From Natronococcus sp. A-GB1 (GTDB lineage Archaea; Halobacteriota; Halobacteria; Halobacteriales; Natrialbaceae), in assembly GCF_029688845.1 (NCBI RefSeq), contig NZ_JARUKW010000021.1, positions 1 to 64,000 of the forward strand: DNA of 64,000 nucleotides, given 5' to 3'. The stretch's first letter is position 1, and every line of letters begins with the position of its first letter. Positions 33,477 to 42,384 of the stretch are shown piece after piece. Made by a program: the position numbers and the translations under genes. The notes below the pieces were generated by a model, which was not told the origin of the DNA, did not search any database, and worked only from the letters and a program-made list of their open reading frames with translations.

Positions 33477-34016
33477 ATGTTGCCGTATGTAATGGACCAT
33501 CTCGACGAGATCTCCGTCGAAGAGCTTCAAGACGCCCTCAACAATGTTGAGGGAAACAAGCCGACACAACGGTTGTTAGCCGCGATTGCGTACAAGAACG
33601 GCGTAACGCAGACCGAACTTGCCGAGTGGCACGATACCGGGCGAAGAACGATCTATAGCTGGCTGATGCGACTTGATACGGACGAACCACTTGAGCAAGC
33701 CATCTCTGATGCTCATCGATCCGGAAGAAAACGAAAGCTCTCAGAATCGCAGCAAGAAGAATTCGAGCAAACCGTTCACGAACCGCCCGAGGAAGCCGGG
33801 ATCGACGCGCCGGCGTGGACGCCGGCGCTCGTCCAGGAACTTCTCGAAGAAACCTACGGCGTCGAGTACTCTTATCCGAGTTGTCGGCGGTTGTTGAAAG
33901 AAGCTGGGCTCAGCTATCAAAAACCGCGCCGTACAGCCGCCGAAGCTGACGAAGACGATCAAGAAGCGTTCCGCGACGAGATCAAAAAAAGCGAGCGGAG
34001 ATGGACGCCACAATAG
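33477..34016 (+). CDS. IS630 transposase, N-terminal frame (DNA-binding)
   Basis: 179 residues: two helix-turn-helix segments (AIAYKNGVTQTELAEWHDTG, RRTIYSWLMRLDT; and GIDAPAWTPALVQELLEETY). Its end overlaps the catalytic frame by 16 bases. A run of seven A (33984-33990) just before the overlap is a classic slippery site, so the full transposase is probably made by programmed frameshifting. Confidence 0.85.
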   Translation: MLPYVMDHLDEISVEELQDALNNVEGNKPTQRLLAAIAYKNGVTQTELAEWHDTGRRTIYSWLMRLDTDEPLEQAISDAHRSGRKRKLSESQQEEFEQTVHEPPEEAGIDAPAWTPALVQELLEETYGVEYSYPSCRRLLKEAGLSYQKPRRTAAEADEDDQEAFRDEIKKSERRWTPQ

Positions 34017-34492
34017 TCTGCATCGACCAAACCAAGAAATCCGTGCAGGTCGAGCCGCGTGCCGCGTGGTTCCCGCGCGGCACGCGGCCCTCCGTCGAAC
34101 TCTCCGGGCAACGCGATTGGACGTGTTTGCTCGGCGCGATCACCGAAGACGGTGATCGCTTTTTTTCTCGATTCACCGAGTACGTCACGGCCGAGCACAC
34201 AAAACATTTCATTTTAGCATTATGCAAAGAATTTGAGGAAGACTTGATCATCGTCCTCGATGGAGCACCGTATTTTCAGGCGTCGGCCGTCACGGACCTT
34301 GCGGACCGTGACGACCTCGCCTTCGTGACGTTGCCGTCGTATTCGCCGGAGTTGAATCCTGTCGAGGAATGCTGGAGACAGCTTCAAGGGTCTCTTAGCA
34401 ACCGCTTCTTTGATTCGCTTGACGAGCTGACGACAGCGATTGATACAGCTCTCGATCAACTCTCTACGCCAAAAGTGAGAAACTATTTCTAA
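34001..34492 (+). CDS. IS630 transposase, C-terminal catalytic frame
   Basis: 163 residues as an isolated frame, but its usual product is the fusion with the frame at 33477. DDE catalytic residues: CIDQTKKS (first Asp), LIIVLDGAPYF (second Asp) and SPELNPVEECW (Glu). Tail ends LSTPKVRNYF directly at the right inverted repeat. Confidence 0.85.
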   Translation: MDATIVCIDQTKKSVQVEPRAAWFPRGTRPSVELSGQRDWTCLLGAITEDGDRFFSRFTEYVTAEHTKHFILALCKEFEEDLIIVLDGAPYFQASAVTDLADRDDLAFVTLPSYSPELNPVEECWRQLQGSLSNRFFDSLDELTTAIDTALDQLSTPKVRNYF

Positions 34493-34562
34493 CTACTACT
34501 ATAGCATGTAGAACAACAGCGTTGGAACCAATATCAGTAGATCCATTCCCCGTTGAAGCAGC

Positions 34563-34575
34563 ACTAAACAGTGCC
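34563..34575. mobile_element. solo IS6-type terminal repeat
   Basis: ACTAAACAGTGCC is the right end of the IS6-type element at 37251-37951 (ACTAAACAGTGCT) without any element attached. May mark an old excision or deletion. Confidence 0.4.
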
Positions 34576-34596
34576 GGCGGGCTTTGATGATCATAG

Positions 34597-36060
34597 TCAG
34601 GAAAGGACTGACCAAACTTTCTTAATTTCGAGTAATCCTGTACCAACAGCTAGAACAGCCCAAATGCCGGCGCCAACGGCAACGACGGTGAATAGCGTAA
34701 TGAAGCCTGTGATGAAATTAGTCAATAAATAGACGACGACGACCATCACACTAGTTATAGCCGAAATTAACGTGATGTGCCTGAAAAGGACCTTAATACG
34801 CAGACCAAGTTCAGAGTGCATAATATATACGTTGGCGAAGGTATAAAGTGAATATGTGATTACAGTGGCAATCGCAGCTCCAACGACTCCAATTGTCGGG
34901 ATCAGAAGAATATTGAGAGCTACGTTTAGAACTGCTGTAGCTCCTTTCACAACTGCACGAGTCTTGGCTCGACCAAGAAAATCTAATCCATTACTGGTGA
35001 GTTTTGTGACAGACATTAACACAGCGTATAGTGATAAAACTTGGATGACAGGAACTGCACCCTGATAATCTGCTCCGAATACTAATTCCACTGTGGGCTC
35101 TGCAACGAGAGCTAGTCCAGCTGCTGCGGGAATGTAGAGTAGAAGTCCGTGTCTCAACGCTTCTTCGTATATCCGAGCCGCCTTTGCACGATCACCTCTG
35201 GCACTTAACGACTCGTACGTCGGTGAGAGTGTGAACCCCAGGGCAGTAATAGGCGACTCAATAAACGTAATTATCTGCTTGCCTAAAGTGTAGTACGCAA
35301 CTGCAACGGGTCCTATAAAGAAACCGACTAACACGATATCTATTCGCTTATCAAGGATGCCTGCAGTATCTGTTGCTGTTATCGGAATGCTGTATTCGGC
35401 AATTCTACGTCGGAGACCGGGTTCGATAGGTCCGGATGATGAATGCCTATAATACTGATAAAAGACATATCCTAAACCGGTTACTGCTGCTACCGCGTAG
35501 CCGGCGATATACCCCATGAGCGCCCCAATTACTCCATATCCAATAACCACAAGTCCAATTGCGAATATAAGTCTCGTGATGTGGTGAAAAATACTGATGA
35601 CTCCTGTTGCCTGAATAGCCTCAAATCCTTGGAGAATGAGAGTAGAAAAGGTGTGCATGGTACTGAACCCAATGAACAAAATCCCGAAGAGAAGAAGGGG
35701 TCTGAGGTCTGGTTCTCCAACTAAAAAGGCAATATGCTCACGTCCGATGAACAGCACTAGACTGACAATCGTAATCATGATAAGGTTGAGGAATAGCGAA
35801 AATCTAATTATATGTTTTATTTGCTCCTGGTTCGTTTCCTTATATTCAGAAATATAGCGAGCTGCAGACTTAGCAATACCTAGTTTACTGAACAATTTTA
35901 AAGTACCAAAGACTGAAATTGCTAGATATAACAGACCGTATTCGCTCGGATCAAGGAGGCGAGCTAATATAACAAGTAATATCGCACCAGAAGCGGCACT
36001 AATGGCGCTCGCGATGAACTTAGTCCTGAAACGCGTTCCAAGACGTGAAGCCAGGCTCAC
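34597..36060 (-). CDS. oligosaccharide flippase (Wzx/MATE-like)
   Basis: 487 residues with about 14 hydrophobic helices. SLASRLGTRFRTKFIASAIS at the start and PSEYGLLYLAISVFGTLKLF are typical of polysaccharide-biosynthesis flippases, as is GFTLSPTYESLSARGDRAKA in the middle. It would move lipid-linked oligosaccharides across the membrane for the glycosyltransferases of this region. Start at MSLASRLG; no overlap with neighbours. Confidence 0.88.
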   Translation of the reverse strand: MSLASRLGTRFRTKFIASAISAASGAILLVILARLLDPSEYGLLYLAISVFGTLKLFSKLGIAKSAARYISEYKETNQEQIKHIIRFSLFLNLIMITIVSLVLFIGREHIAFLVGEPDLRPLLLFGILFIGFSTMHTFSTLILQGFEAIQATGVISIFHHITRLIFAIGLVVIGYGVIGALMGYIAGYAVAAVTGLGYVFYQYYRHSSSGPIEPGLRRRIAEYSIPITATDTAGILDKRIDIVLVGFFIGPVAVAYYTLGKQIITFIESPITALGFTLSPTYESLSARGDRAKAARIYEEALRHGLLLYIPAAAGLALVAEPTVELVFGADYQGAVPVIQVLSLYAVLMSVTKLTSNGLDFLGRAKTRAVVKGATAVLNVALNILLIPTIGVVGAAIATVITYSLYTFANVYIMHSELGLRIKVLFRHITLISAITSVMVVVVYLLTNFITGFITLFTVVAVGAGIWAVLAVGTGLLEIKKVWSVLS

Positions 36061-36327
36061 ATTGACCGGGTAGACTTGGGACTATTACTAGCTTCCGAAA
36101 TAGACTCTGTTTGATCCCCCTCCTTTTTAAGGATAATTTGATTAAACGTCATCATATTTAAGGTTAAACCCCCTCAGTGGGTGTTTAATTATCTATAATT
36201 AATCTTTCTGTATTAATCCTACTGGCAGCTGGGACAGTTGTGACTGACAGGTAGGCGTCCCTATCATAATGGATAAAAGCAATACCAAATCAATAAATAT
36301 TTTTGAGAAGACGACTGACTAGGCTCG

Positions 36328-37170
36328 ATGAAACTTATTAAGAGACTGGTGGTGAAGTTCCAGTCTGACGGTATAAAAAAGGTCATAGAAGATACCGCTA
36401 AACTCATTAGAAAAATTTATATTAAACCAGCAAAAAATAATATCATCCACCACCTATTGTATGGGAAAGCAAAACCAGATCCACTGGCGCTCATTCATAT
36501 TAAACCTACCGATGTGAATTACATACTAGCTAATCATTTTTGGCATGACCTTTCTAAATACACGACCCATGTGGTTTCAGGAGAGTGGGATCAGCCTCTT
36601 CGGGATATTAATTTAACAGTTTCATTGAGAACCACCGGGACCAGTCAGCGCGGCATTGTTAAAATCGACCAACTGACTCTCTGCCAGTCGATAGAAGAGA
36701 GAGTGCAGAATAATACTCCCTGGGAAGAGACAGAACTTTATGCAGAGGTAGCATCCGACCCTGAGCAATTTGGTGGATGGAAACGCTATAATTCAATAGA
36801 TAATTTAGAAAAAACACTGGCAGATATAGATAATCTCATTAGCCACATGGATAGCTATGGGTACAAAAGGCAAGATGAAATTAAAGAAAACAGTACTGGA
36901 CTCCGATATAGCGACCTGAGATTACACGAAGTAGCTATTAATATTGGCCGTAACGGCAAGATAATCTTTGAAGATGGCCGTCACCGATTCTGTGTTGCAA
37001 GAGCTTTGGGAGTGGAGCAAATACCTGTCCGCGTTTTCGTTAGACATAAAGATTGGCAACAGAAGCGTCAGCAAATGTTGACATTTGGTTCGATTAAAGA
37101 GGTAGACAATGAGTTAAAAAAATATCTTGTGCACCCAGATATGCAAGATGTACGCCCCAACAACCCATAA
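36328..37170 (+). CDS. ParB/sulfiredoxin-like family protein, paralogue 3
   Basis: 280 residues from MKLIKRLVVKFQSDGIKKVI. SGEWDQPLRD, SIEERVQNNTPWEETELYAE, a helix LEKTLADIDNLISHMDSYGY, then VAINIGRNGKIIFEDGRHRF and ARALGVEQIPVRVFVRHKDW. The DGRHR motif and GRNG strand are intact. Same architecture as the genes at 28932 and 32523: variable N terminus, WEET block, ParB/Srx-like C terminus. Function unknown; recurrence in one glycan cluster suggests modification or regulation of a sugar pathway. Confidence 0.7.
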   Translation: MKLIKRLVVKFQSDGIKKVIEDTAKLIRKIYIKPAKNNIIHHLLYGKAKPDPLALIHIKPTDVNYILANHFWHDLSKYTTHVVSGEWDQPLRDINLTVSLRTTGTSQRGIVKIDQLTLCQSIEERVQNNTPWEETELYAEVASDPEQFGGWKRYNSIDNLEKTLADIDNLISHMDSYGYKRQDEIKENSTGLRYSDLRLHEVAINIGRNGKIIFEDGRHRFCVARALGVEQIPVRVFVRHKDWQQKRQQMLTFGSIKEVDNELKKYLVHPDMQDVRPNNP

Positions 37171-37211
37171 TAGCATCAATTAAATCCTTTATGGATGTAT
37201 TATTATAACTT

Positions 37212-37240
37212 TTAATTCACCTTCATGGAAAGTGAATTAA
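37212..37240. terminator. perfect 9-bp palindrome
   Basis: TTAATTCAC (37212-37220) and GTGAATTAA (37232-37240) with an 11-base loop. Located 40 bases after the preceding gene and 10 bases before the IS6 element; could end transcription or be an insertion hotspot. Confidence 0.45.
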
Positions 37241-37250
37241 TCTTCGCAGT

Positions 37251-37951
37251 GGCACCGTCTAGTTAGCGCAGTTTGAGGAACGAGCAGGTCGTGGAGTTAG
37301 TTTGGAATGATGCTCGCAGACCTGCTCAGCGAGTGCTACGCGGCGGAATTTGATCAATCTTGGGAGCGTGAGCGGACGGTTGTTCCCTTCGAGACACAAG
37401 CAATTTTTCGCTTGGTCGGCGTAGAACGCACTCATCAAGCAATCTGGCACTGGGTACATCGGCTGGCTGACAGCGCACCAGACCCGCCGACGGCTTCGCC
37501 GTCTCGGGTCGCGGTTAATGAAACTGCTGTCAAAATTAACGGTGACTGGTCTTGGGTATACACTGCAATAGATCTAGACTCACGACTAATCCTTGATGTC
37601 GCAGTGTTCGGACGGCGAGGCACCGATCCAGCCGCTGCGTTCCTGCACCAATTGACCGAGAACCACGAGCTTGATGGAACGGTGTTTCTGGTCGATGGCT
37701 ATGGATATCTGACTGCCCTCTCTCAATTAGGGTTGAGCGGTCAACTCGACTATGTCGACCGAAACCGTATCGAAAAGTGGTTTCACACCCTCAAAATGAG
37801 TGTCGACCATTTTTATAACTCCCGGATGGACAGTCGTGCGAGCGCACGCGAGTGGGTTGAACAGTTCGTACATTACTGCAATCAGTACAGACCGTGTCAA
37901 TTTCTCGATAGACGAGCGCCAGCCGACGAGGTGATCAACTAAACAGTGCTC
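37251..37951 (+). mobile_element. IS6-family insertion sequence
   Basis: Left end GGCACCGTCTAGTTAGC and right end AACTAAACAGTGCT (ending about 37950) are imperfect inverted repeats of the haloarchaeal IS6 type, enclosing one transposase gene. About 0.7 kb. Confidence 0.75.
37307..37942 (+). CDS. IS6-family transposase, probably degenerate
   Basis: 211 residues with the DDE-type core: AVNETAVKINGDWSWVYTAI and DLDSRLILDV, TVFLVDGYGYLTALSQLG, DYVDRNRIEKWFHTLKMSVD, and the tail YCNQYRPCQFLDRRAPADEV. Compared with related transposases the N-terminal region is shortened (VVPFETQAIFRLVGVERTHQ joins segments usually 30-40 residues apart), so the DNA-binding part may be damaged. Confidence 0.8.
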   Translation: MMLADLLSECYAAEFDQSWERERTVVPFETQAIFRLVGVERTHQAIWHWVHRLADSAPDPPTASPSRVAVNETAVKINGDWSWVYTAIDLDSRLILDVAVFGRRGTDPAAAFLHQLTENHELDGTVFLVDGYGYLTALSQLGLSGQLDYVDRNRIEKWFHTLKMSVDHFYNSRMDSRASAREWVEQFVHYCNQYRPCQFLDRRAPADEVIN

Positions 37952-38034
37952 ATGCTTAGAGGGTAATATTTATCAATTGACGAGATTGGCAATACAAATA
38001 CCCTATCACATCTTTCGACTTACAATAGTGATGG

Positions 38035-39837
38035 CTAGCTTGGACTCATCAGGTATAGATCCAATCCATCTCCTGAATGAACTTTGTTGATTTCTGGTTC
38101 AGAATCAAGATAGTCAAAATCTTTGTAACGGTACCTAAATCCATTATAGACATCTGCATCACGTGTGCGGTCGGCCTCTGTTACGGTTATATACGTTGGC
38201 TGTTGCCATATTCCCTGTAATGACTGGTCCGCAAAGTGATCTGGGATCTCTTGTTGGTCTCCAACATCTCCGGAATAAGACCGCTCACCGTTGATTGCAG
38301 CATCATATCGGGACAGCGTCGATCGAAGGTCGGCATAATCTGTTCCATCACTCCAGTATTCAAACGAGTGTTCATATCCACTAACTTGACTTTCAGTCAC
38401 ATGCCCTGATGTTTGGTAAATATATGGCGATGGATGAACGACAGGTACCGTTAATACCAAAAATACCAGCATAATGGTAACTGTGAGTGCTGAAACCTGT
38501 TTACTGCTGAATCTCATTTCAAGGTTCTGAAGCAGTCGTCCGATGAAAATAGCACCAAAGATCGTTACGATAACCATCATAAAACCGTAGTGCCGGAAGT
38601 ATCGAGAACCCCGATCCCCAATCAGATAGAAGATCATCATTCCAGAAATTATAACAAACCCAGCGGTGAGATAAAGTAATACTCGTTGCTTATCTTGGTT
38701 TGAGGCGGTGAAAGTGCCACAGAGTTCCTTGCTATACCGCCTACTCAACGTTTTTCCGAAGACAGCAAGCATCACCAACCCACCGAAGAGACAGAATAGG
38801 AACCCAGCGAAAAATATTTTGAGGAATACCTCTTCCATGCTCCCACCGAGTACGTCAAGTGACATCCCACGGCTAGAAACTTGTGTTCCGGTATCTGTGT
38901 CGGTAACAAACAGTGATGTGACCAGCGCACCTATCTGCCGCCCAACTGCTGACTGTAACCCTCCTGTCCAAATCCAGAACAGCAAAAAAGCTAATATACT
39001 TATATAATATATTGACCCTCTTTTAGAATGTGTTGGGTTTTGGGTGTTAGAATTCAAAAATAGCTGTACGGCAGCGATCCCACCAAACATCAGTACGTAG
39101 TTCGCTGCTTGCTGTGGATGAATCATAATGAACATTGAAAAGGTGATAAAAAGTAAGACAAAATGCCGTGCATCTTGCCGGATGTAAGAGGCAGAGAAGA
39201 GATACAAAATGACTGGGGAGAACATTATTGCTTGACTGGTCGGGTGAATTTGCATATGAACACCCAAAAAATTCAGAGGAAGGAGGAAAAAACCAGAAAA
39301 TACACCTATATAAACCATCAGCGAGCTGGAAGTGAGTTCTCGCAGAATGCATGGAATATACAACAAATACACTGCCACAAAGACAACTATAATCAAAAGT
39401 AGCGAATGAGAAACATTGATTCCAGTAATGTTACTGATAGTTGATCCAAGAGTATGGATGGCAGGATAAATAAGGTCATTCAGGGAGATTGCTCCTTGTT
39501 GAAGGTCCCTCGTGTGACCCAAATGACCAAGTGCATCACTTTCACCGACCCAGTAATATCCTCTAATAATAGGGAGGGCCACAATGGTAACCATTGTACT
39601 GCCTCCAAGGACCAACCCTAGGAACTTTTGCTGCCTTTGATAGCCAGTGAAAACGATCAGTGTTGATATGAATAAAGAGATAGAAACACAAATCCAAAAT
39701 AAGAATGGTGTTGCCGAATAAATTGAAGGTTCGTACCCTGTTGCTGGATTCAAGTACGCTAGAATTGTCCCGACACCGAGGGCTAAGAACCCCCAGATCA
39801 ACAACAAGCGCGGATCAATAATAGTCCGGGATGTCAC
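38035..39837 (-). CDS. multi-spanning membrane protein of the glycan cluster
   Basis: 600 residues with about 12 hydrophobic helices over the first 480 residues and a soluble C-terminal domain (about 490-600; HSFEYWSDGTDYADLRSTLS). An acidic motif near the first loop (YYWVGESDALGHLGHTRDLQ) resembles the GT-C glycosyltransferase signature (Asp after TM1/2 loop), though I cannot assign a family. Proteins like this are common in haloarchaeal and methanogen polysaccharide clusters and are likely lipid-linked sugar transferases or polymerases. Confidence 0.75.
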   Translation of the reverse strand: MTSRTIIDPRLLLIWGFLALGVGTILAYLNPATGYEPSIYSATPFLFWICVSISLFISTLIVFTGYQRQQKFLGLVLGGSTMVTIVALPIIRGYYWVGESDALGHLGHTRDLQQGAISLNDLIYPAIHTLGSTISNITGINVSHSLLLIIVVFVAVYLLYIPCILRELTSSSLMVYIGVFSGFFLLPLNFLGVHMQIHPTSQAIMFSPVILYLFSASYIRQDARHFVLLFITFSMFIMIHPQQAANYVLMFGGIAAVQLFLNSNTQNPTHSKRGSIYYISILAFLLFWIWTGGLQSAVGRQIGALVTSLFVTDTDTGTQVSSRGMSLDVLGGSMEEVFLKIFFAGFLFCLFGGLVMLAVFGKTLSRRYSKELCGTFTASNQDKQRVLLYLTAGFVIISGMMIFYLIGDRGSRYFRHYGFMMVIVTIFGAIFIGRLLQNLEMRFSSKQVSALTVTIMLVFLVLTVPVVHPSPYIYQTSGHVTESQVSGYEHSFEYWSDGTDYADLRSTLSRYDAAINGERSYSGDVGDQQEIPDHFADQSLQGIWQQPTYITVTEADRTRDADVYNGFRYRYKDFDYLDSEPEINKVHSGDGLDLYLMSPS

Positions 39838-39922
39838 GTTCTCAATCTATATCATTGGAACCGATATAATAGCTCTTCTTTACCAGACTGGTTTGTTAAC
39901 GGTTGGACACCGGATACAGAAT

Positions 39923-40993
39923 TCATTTGGTTTTTGTAGCTTTATAGATTATTTCTACCCATTGTTCGCATCCTGCATCATATGAAACTAAGGTTTGTAC
40001 CTGTGGTGCTTCTGAACTAATCTCCTGATAAGTTTCCTCATCCTGAAGTACACTTTCGATTTCGTCCGCAAACTCCGTGGGAGACCGTTCCTCAACAATT
40101 AAACCATTTTCCCCGTCTTCAATTAGGTCTGGAACAGCTCCCACGGGAGAAACGATGGGTGGCATGCCAGTCGTCATTGCTTCAAGCAATGTCAGCGGTA
40201 GCATGTCCCGAGATGATGTAAGAACGTACACTTCGGATTTCCTATAATAATCAAGAGGCTCGTCGGCCCATCCTGGCGTATCTACGTGATTCTCTAATTG
40301 GTGGGCAGAAATCTGACGTTCTACTTTTTCATCGAGAAAGCCATTTCCGACAAGTGCCGCATTAAAATCAACCTCACGATCTCTCAGTTCAGCTAGCGTG
40401 TCCACAAATAGGATTGGGTCTTTCTCTGAGCTAACTCGTCCTAACCAAAGGAGGTCGTATTTGGGATCATTTTCCCGCTCAATAGGACCGTACTGGCTTT
40501 GGATAGAGTGCATCAGAGTAAAAGATTTTTCCGGATCGACCCCAAGCTCCTCGAGTCGGTCTTTATATACGGAACCAGTAACGGTGATCGCGTCGAAGCG
40601 CTTGAAGAGCCACACGATCACTGGCCCATACCAGGCGACTGCGTGAACGTCAATATTCTTCCCGATGATACCGAGGTGAGCAGGGGTCCCGCTGAGATAC
40701 TTTGTAATCAGTGCAATCATTCCATACGGAATGAGCGAGTACGAGACGATGATATCGTAGTCGGAAAATAGTGTCTCGCGAAGTGCGAGAAACAGCATTA
40801 CGATCTGTGAGAGCGGTTTGAACCCAAAGTCAGGTGCCTCTCGGTACTCAATGCCCTCGACATCTGGGTACGGATCCATGCAGACGACTGTTGTCCTTTC
40901 AGTCGCATTTGCTAATGGTTGGACGTGGCTCTCGATTTTACTTGGAAACTCCGTAAAACCGCAGACGACGAGAGCGGACTTCTTGCTTGACAT
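39923..40993 (-). CDS. family 4 glycosyltransferase
   Basis: 356 residues. GT-B fold: N-terminal half with SYSLIPYGMIALITKYLSGT, then YDLLWLGRVSSEKDPILFVD, VDTPGWADEPLDYYRKSEVY, and the donor-binding end SRDMLPLTLLEAMTTGMPPI VSPVGAVPDLI with the E-x7-E type Glu pair replaced partly by LPLTLLEAM. Retaining glycosyltransferase adding a hexose to the growing glycan. Confidence 0.88.
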   Translation of the reverse strand: MSSKKSALVVCGFTEFPSKIESHVQPLANATERTTVVCMDPYPDVEGIEYREAPDFGFKPLSQIVMLFLALRETLFSDYDIIVSYSLIPYGMIALITKYLSGTPAHLGIIGKNIDVHAVAWYGPVIVWLFKRFDAITVTGSVYKDRLEELGVDPEKSFTLMHSIQSQYGPIERENDPKYDLLWLGRVSSEKDPILFVDTLAELRDREVDFNAALVGNGFLDEKVERQISAHQLENHVDTPGWADEPLDYYRKSEVYVLTSSRDMLPLTLLEAMTTGMPPIVSPVGAVPDLIEDGENGLIVEERSPTEFADEIESVLQDEETYQEISSEAPQVQTLVSYDAGCEQWVEIIYKATKTK

Positions 40994-41133
40994 TCAGTTA
41001 GTATTTATTGAAGAACTGTGTTTGGACTTGTACTCTTTGGTTCCGATTTGGTCTGATACAGATCTGACTTTCACACCGGACCAAGAAAAAAGGCTGAGAG
41101 AACCACAATAGGTAGTCATCTCAGTTCCATCTC

Positions 41134-42384
41134 ATGAAGATAAGTTTAAGGAAATCTAGCAAACAGTACAACGAAATGACCGAGCTATACACTCTTCTCA
41201 AACAATCTGCAGGCCAAGCCTGCGACACTCAACGTGGCAACGGATCACTTCCTGCTGGCCAAAACGGTCCGTACAACGACAGTGAAACTCCAGTTCGAAA
41301 CACCAGCCACTGGCTACTCACGTTCTCAAAATTGTATGACCAGACACAGGACGTCCAGTTCCGTGATGCCGCACAGGAGGCAATCTCCTATCTTCTAAGC
41401 GATGAGGCTCGTCCAGGCGGTGCGACGTTTCATCACCGCAGCGTCGAGAATAAAGATAGCTGCAACGGTGTTATGGGCCAAGCCTGGACGATCGAAGCGC
41501 TCACGGTCGCTGCAGAGACACTCGAGCGAGACGACTTGCTCGAGGTTGCTGAGGACGTATTCCTCTCTCACCCATTCAATGAGACGATCGGGCTTTGGAA
41601 ACAGGTCGAGATCGATGGGACGGTTCTCGGCTTTGATGCAACCTTCAATCATCAGCTCTGGTTCGCGGCGGCTGGTGGCTTGCTTGCCCGCCATGAGACG
41701 GTATCTAAAGAAGTTGAGCAACAAGTTCTGACGTTCTTAGATCAGCTAGAAGAGACCGTTAGTATCGCTCCACCGGGCCTAATCTATCATCGATCACTCC
41801 CGAAATTTGGAGTCAGAACAGCTGTGGACTTAGCGAAAGAAGACACGAAGCTGTTTGTACTGTCGACCCTCGAGTGGACGAACCTCACTGGAAATCGTGC
41901 TCTCGACGCGGTTTTCAACAGCCGAGTCGCACCAGTTCGGCGAGCCCCACTCTCCGGTGAAGAGCATATTCACAAGTCAGCCGGTTATCACTCATTCAAC
42001 CTGTATGCATTAGCACTGCTCTACGAGAGCTATCCCGACCATTCCTTTTGGTCTACAGATACCTTCGAAGCAATCCTCTCGTACGCTGAATCCCGGGCAT
42101 ACGTCCAGCGACTGCAGGATAACAAATTCGGATATGCGTACAATCCCCCCGGATTCGAGATTCCGTTCGCACTCGAGACGTTCTATGGAGACCAAAGTCG
42201 AGAGCAACAGAAAATCTGGCTCAAGAGGCAACTCGAGCGGACCTATGACCCAGCGACCAACCGCCTCAGCCGAAACAATCCGGATCCAGAGACGTTGACT
42301 GCGCGCTTGTACGAGGCGACACGGCTCCCAAACTTGGAAGTTGAACTCGACATCACCGAGCCATCTTCCGAACCATCCCGGTAA
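41134..42384 (+). CDS. aglQ: AglQ-like alpha/alpha-toroid protein
   Basis: 416 residues. GSLPAGQNGPYNDSETPVRN, TSHWLLTFSKLYDQTQDVQF, LLSDEARPGGATFHHRSVEN and SCNGVMGQAWTIEALTVAAE followed by FNHQLWFAAAGGLLARH agree well with the haloarchaeal Agl cluster protein AglQ, a helical-toroid protein needed for complete N-glycan assembly in Haloferax. Symbol given with moderate confidence. The 3' end overlaps the convergent DUF354 gene by 32 bases. A shorter start, MTELYTLLK at 41176, is also plausible. Confidence 0.75.
   Translation: MKISLRKSSKQYNEMTELYTLLKQSAGQACDTQRGNGSLPAGQNGPYNDSETPVRNTSHWLLTFSKLYDQTQDVQFRDAAQEAISYLLSDEARPGGATFHHRSVENKDSCNGVMGQAWTIEALTVAAETLERDDLLEVAEDVFLSHPFNETIGLWKQVEIDGTVLGFDATFNHQLWFAAAGGLLARHETVSKEVEQQVLTFLDQLEETVSIAPPGLIYHRSLPKFGVRTAVDLAKEDTKLFVLSTLEWTNLTGNRALDAVFNSRVAPVRRAPLSGEEHIHKSAGYHSFNLYALALLYESYPDHSFWSTDTFEAILSYAESRAYVQRLQDNKFGYAYNPPGFEIPFALETFYGDQSREQQKIWLKRQLERTYDPATNRLSRNNPDPETLTARLYEATRLPNLEVELDITEPSSEPSR

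Larger units (their letters stand above)
33445..34503 (+). mobile_element. IS630-family insertion sequence
   Basis: Ends TATAGTAGTCGTTAGAA (33445-33461) and TTCTAACTACTACTATA (34487-34503) are inverted repeats with one mismatch and start with TA, the IS630/Tc1 target. About 1.06 kb, two overlapping transposase frames; appears intact. Confidence 0.85.
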
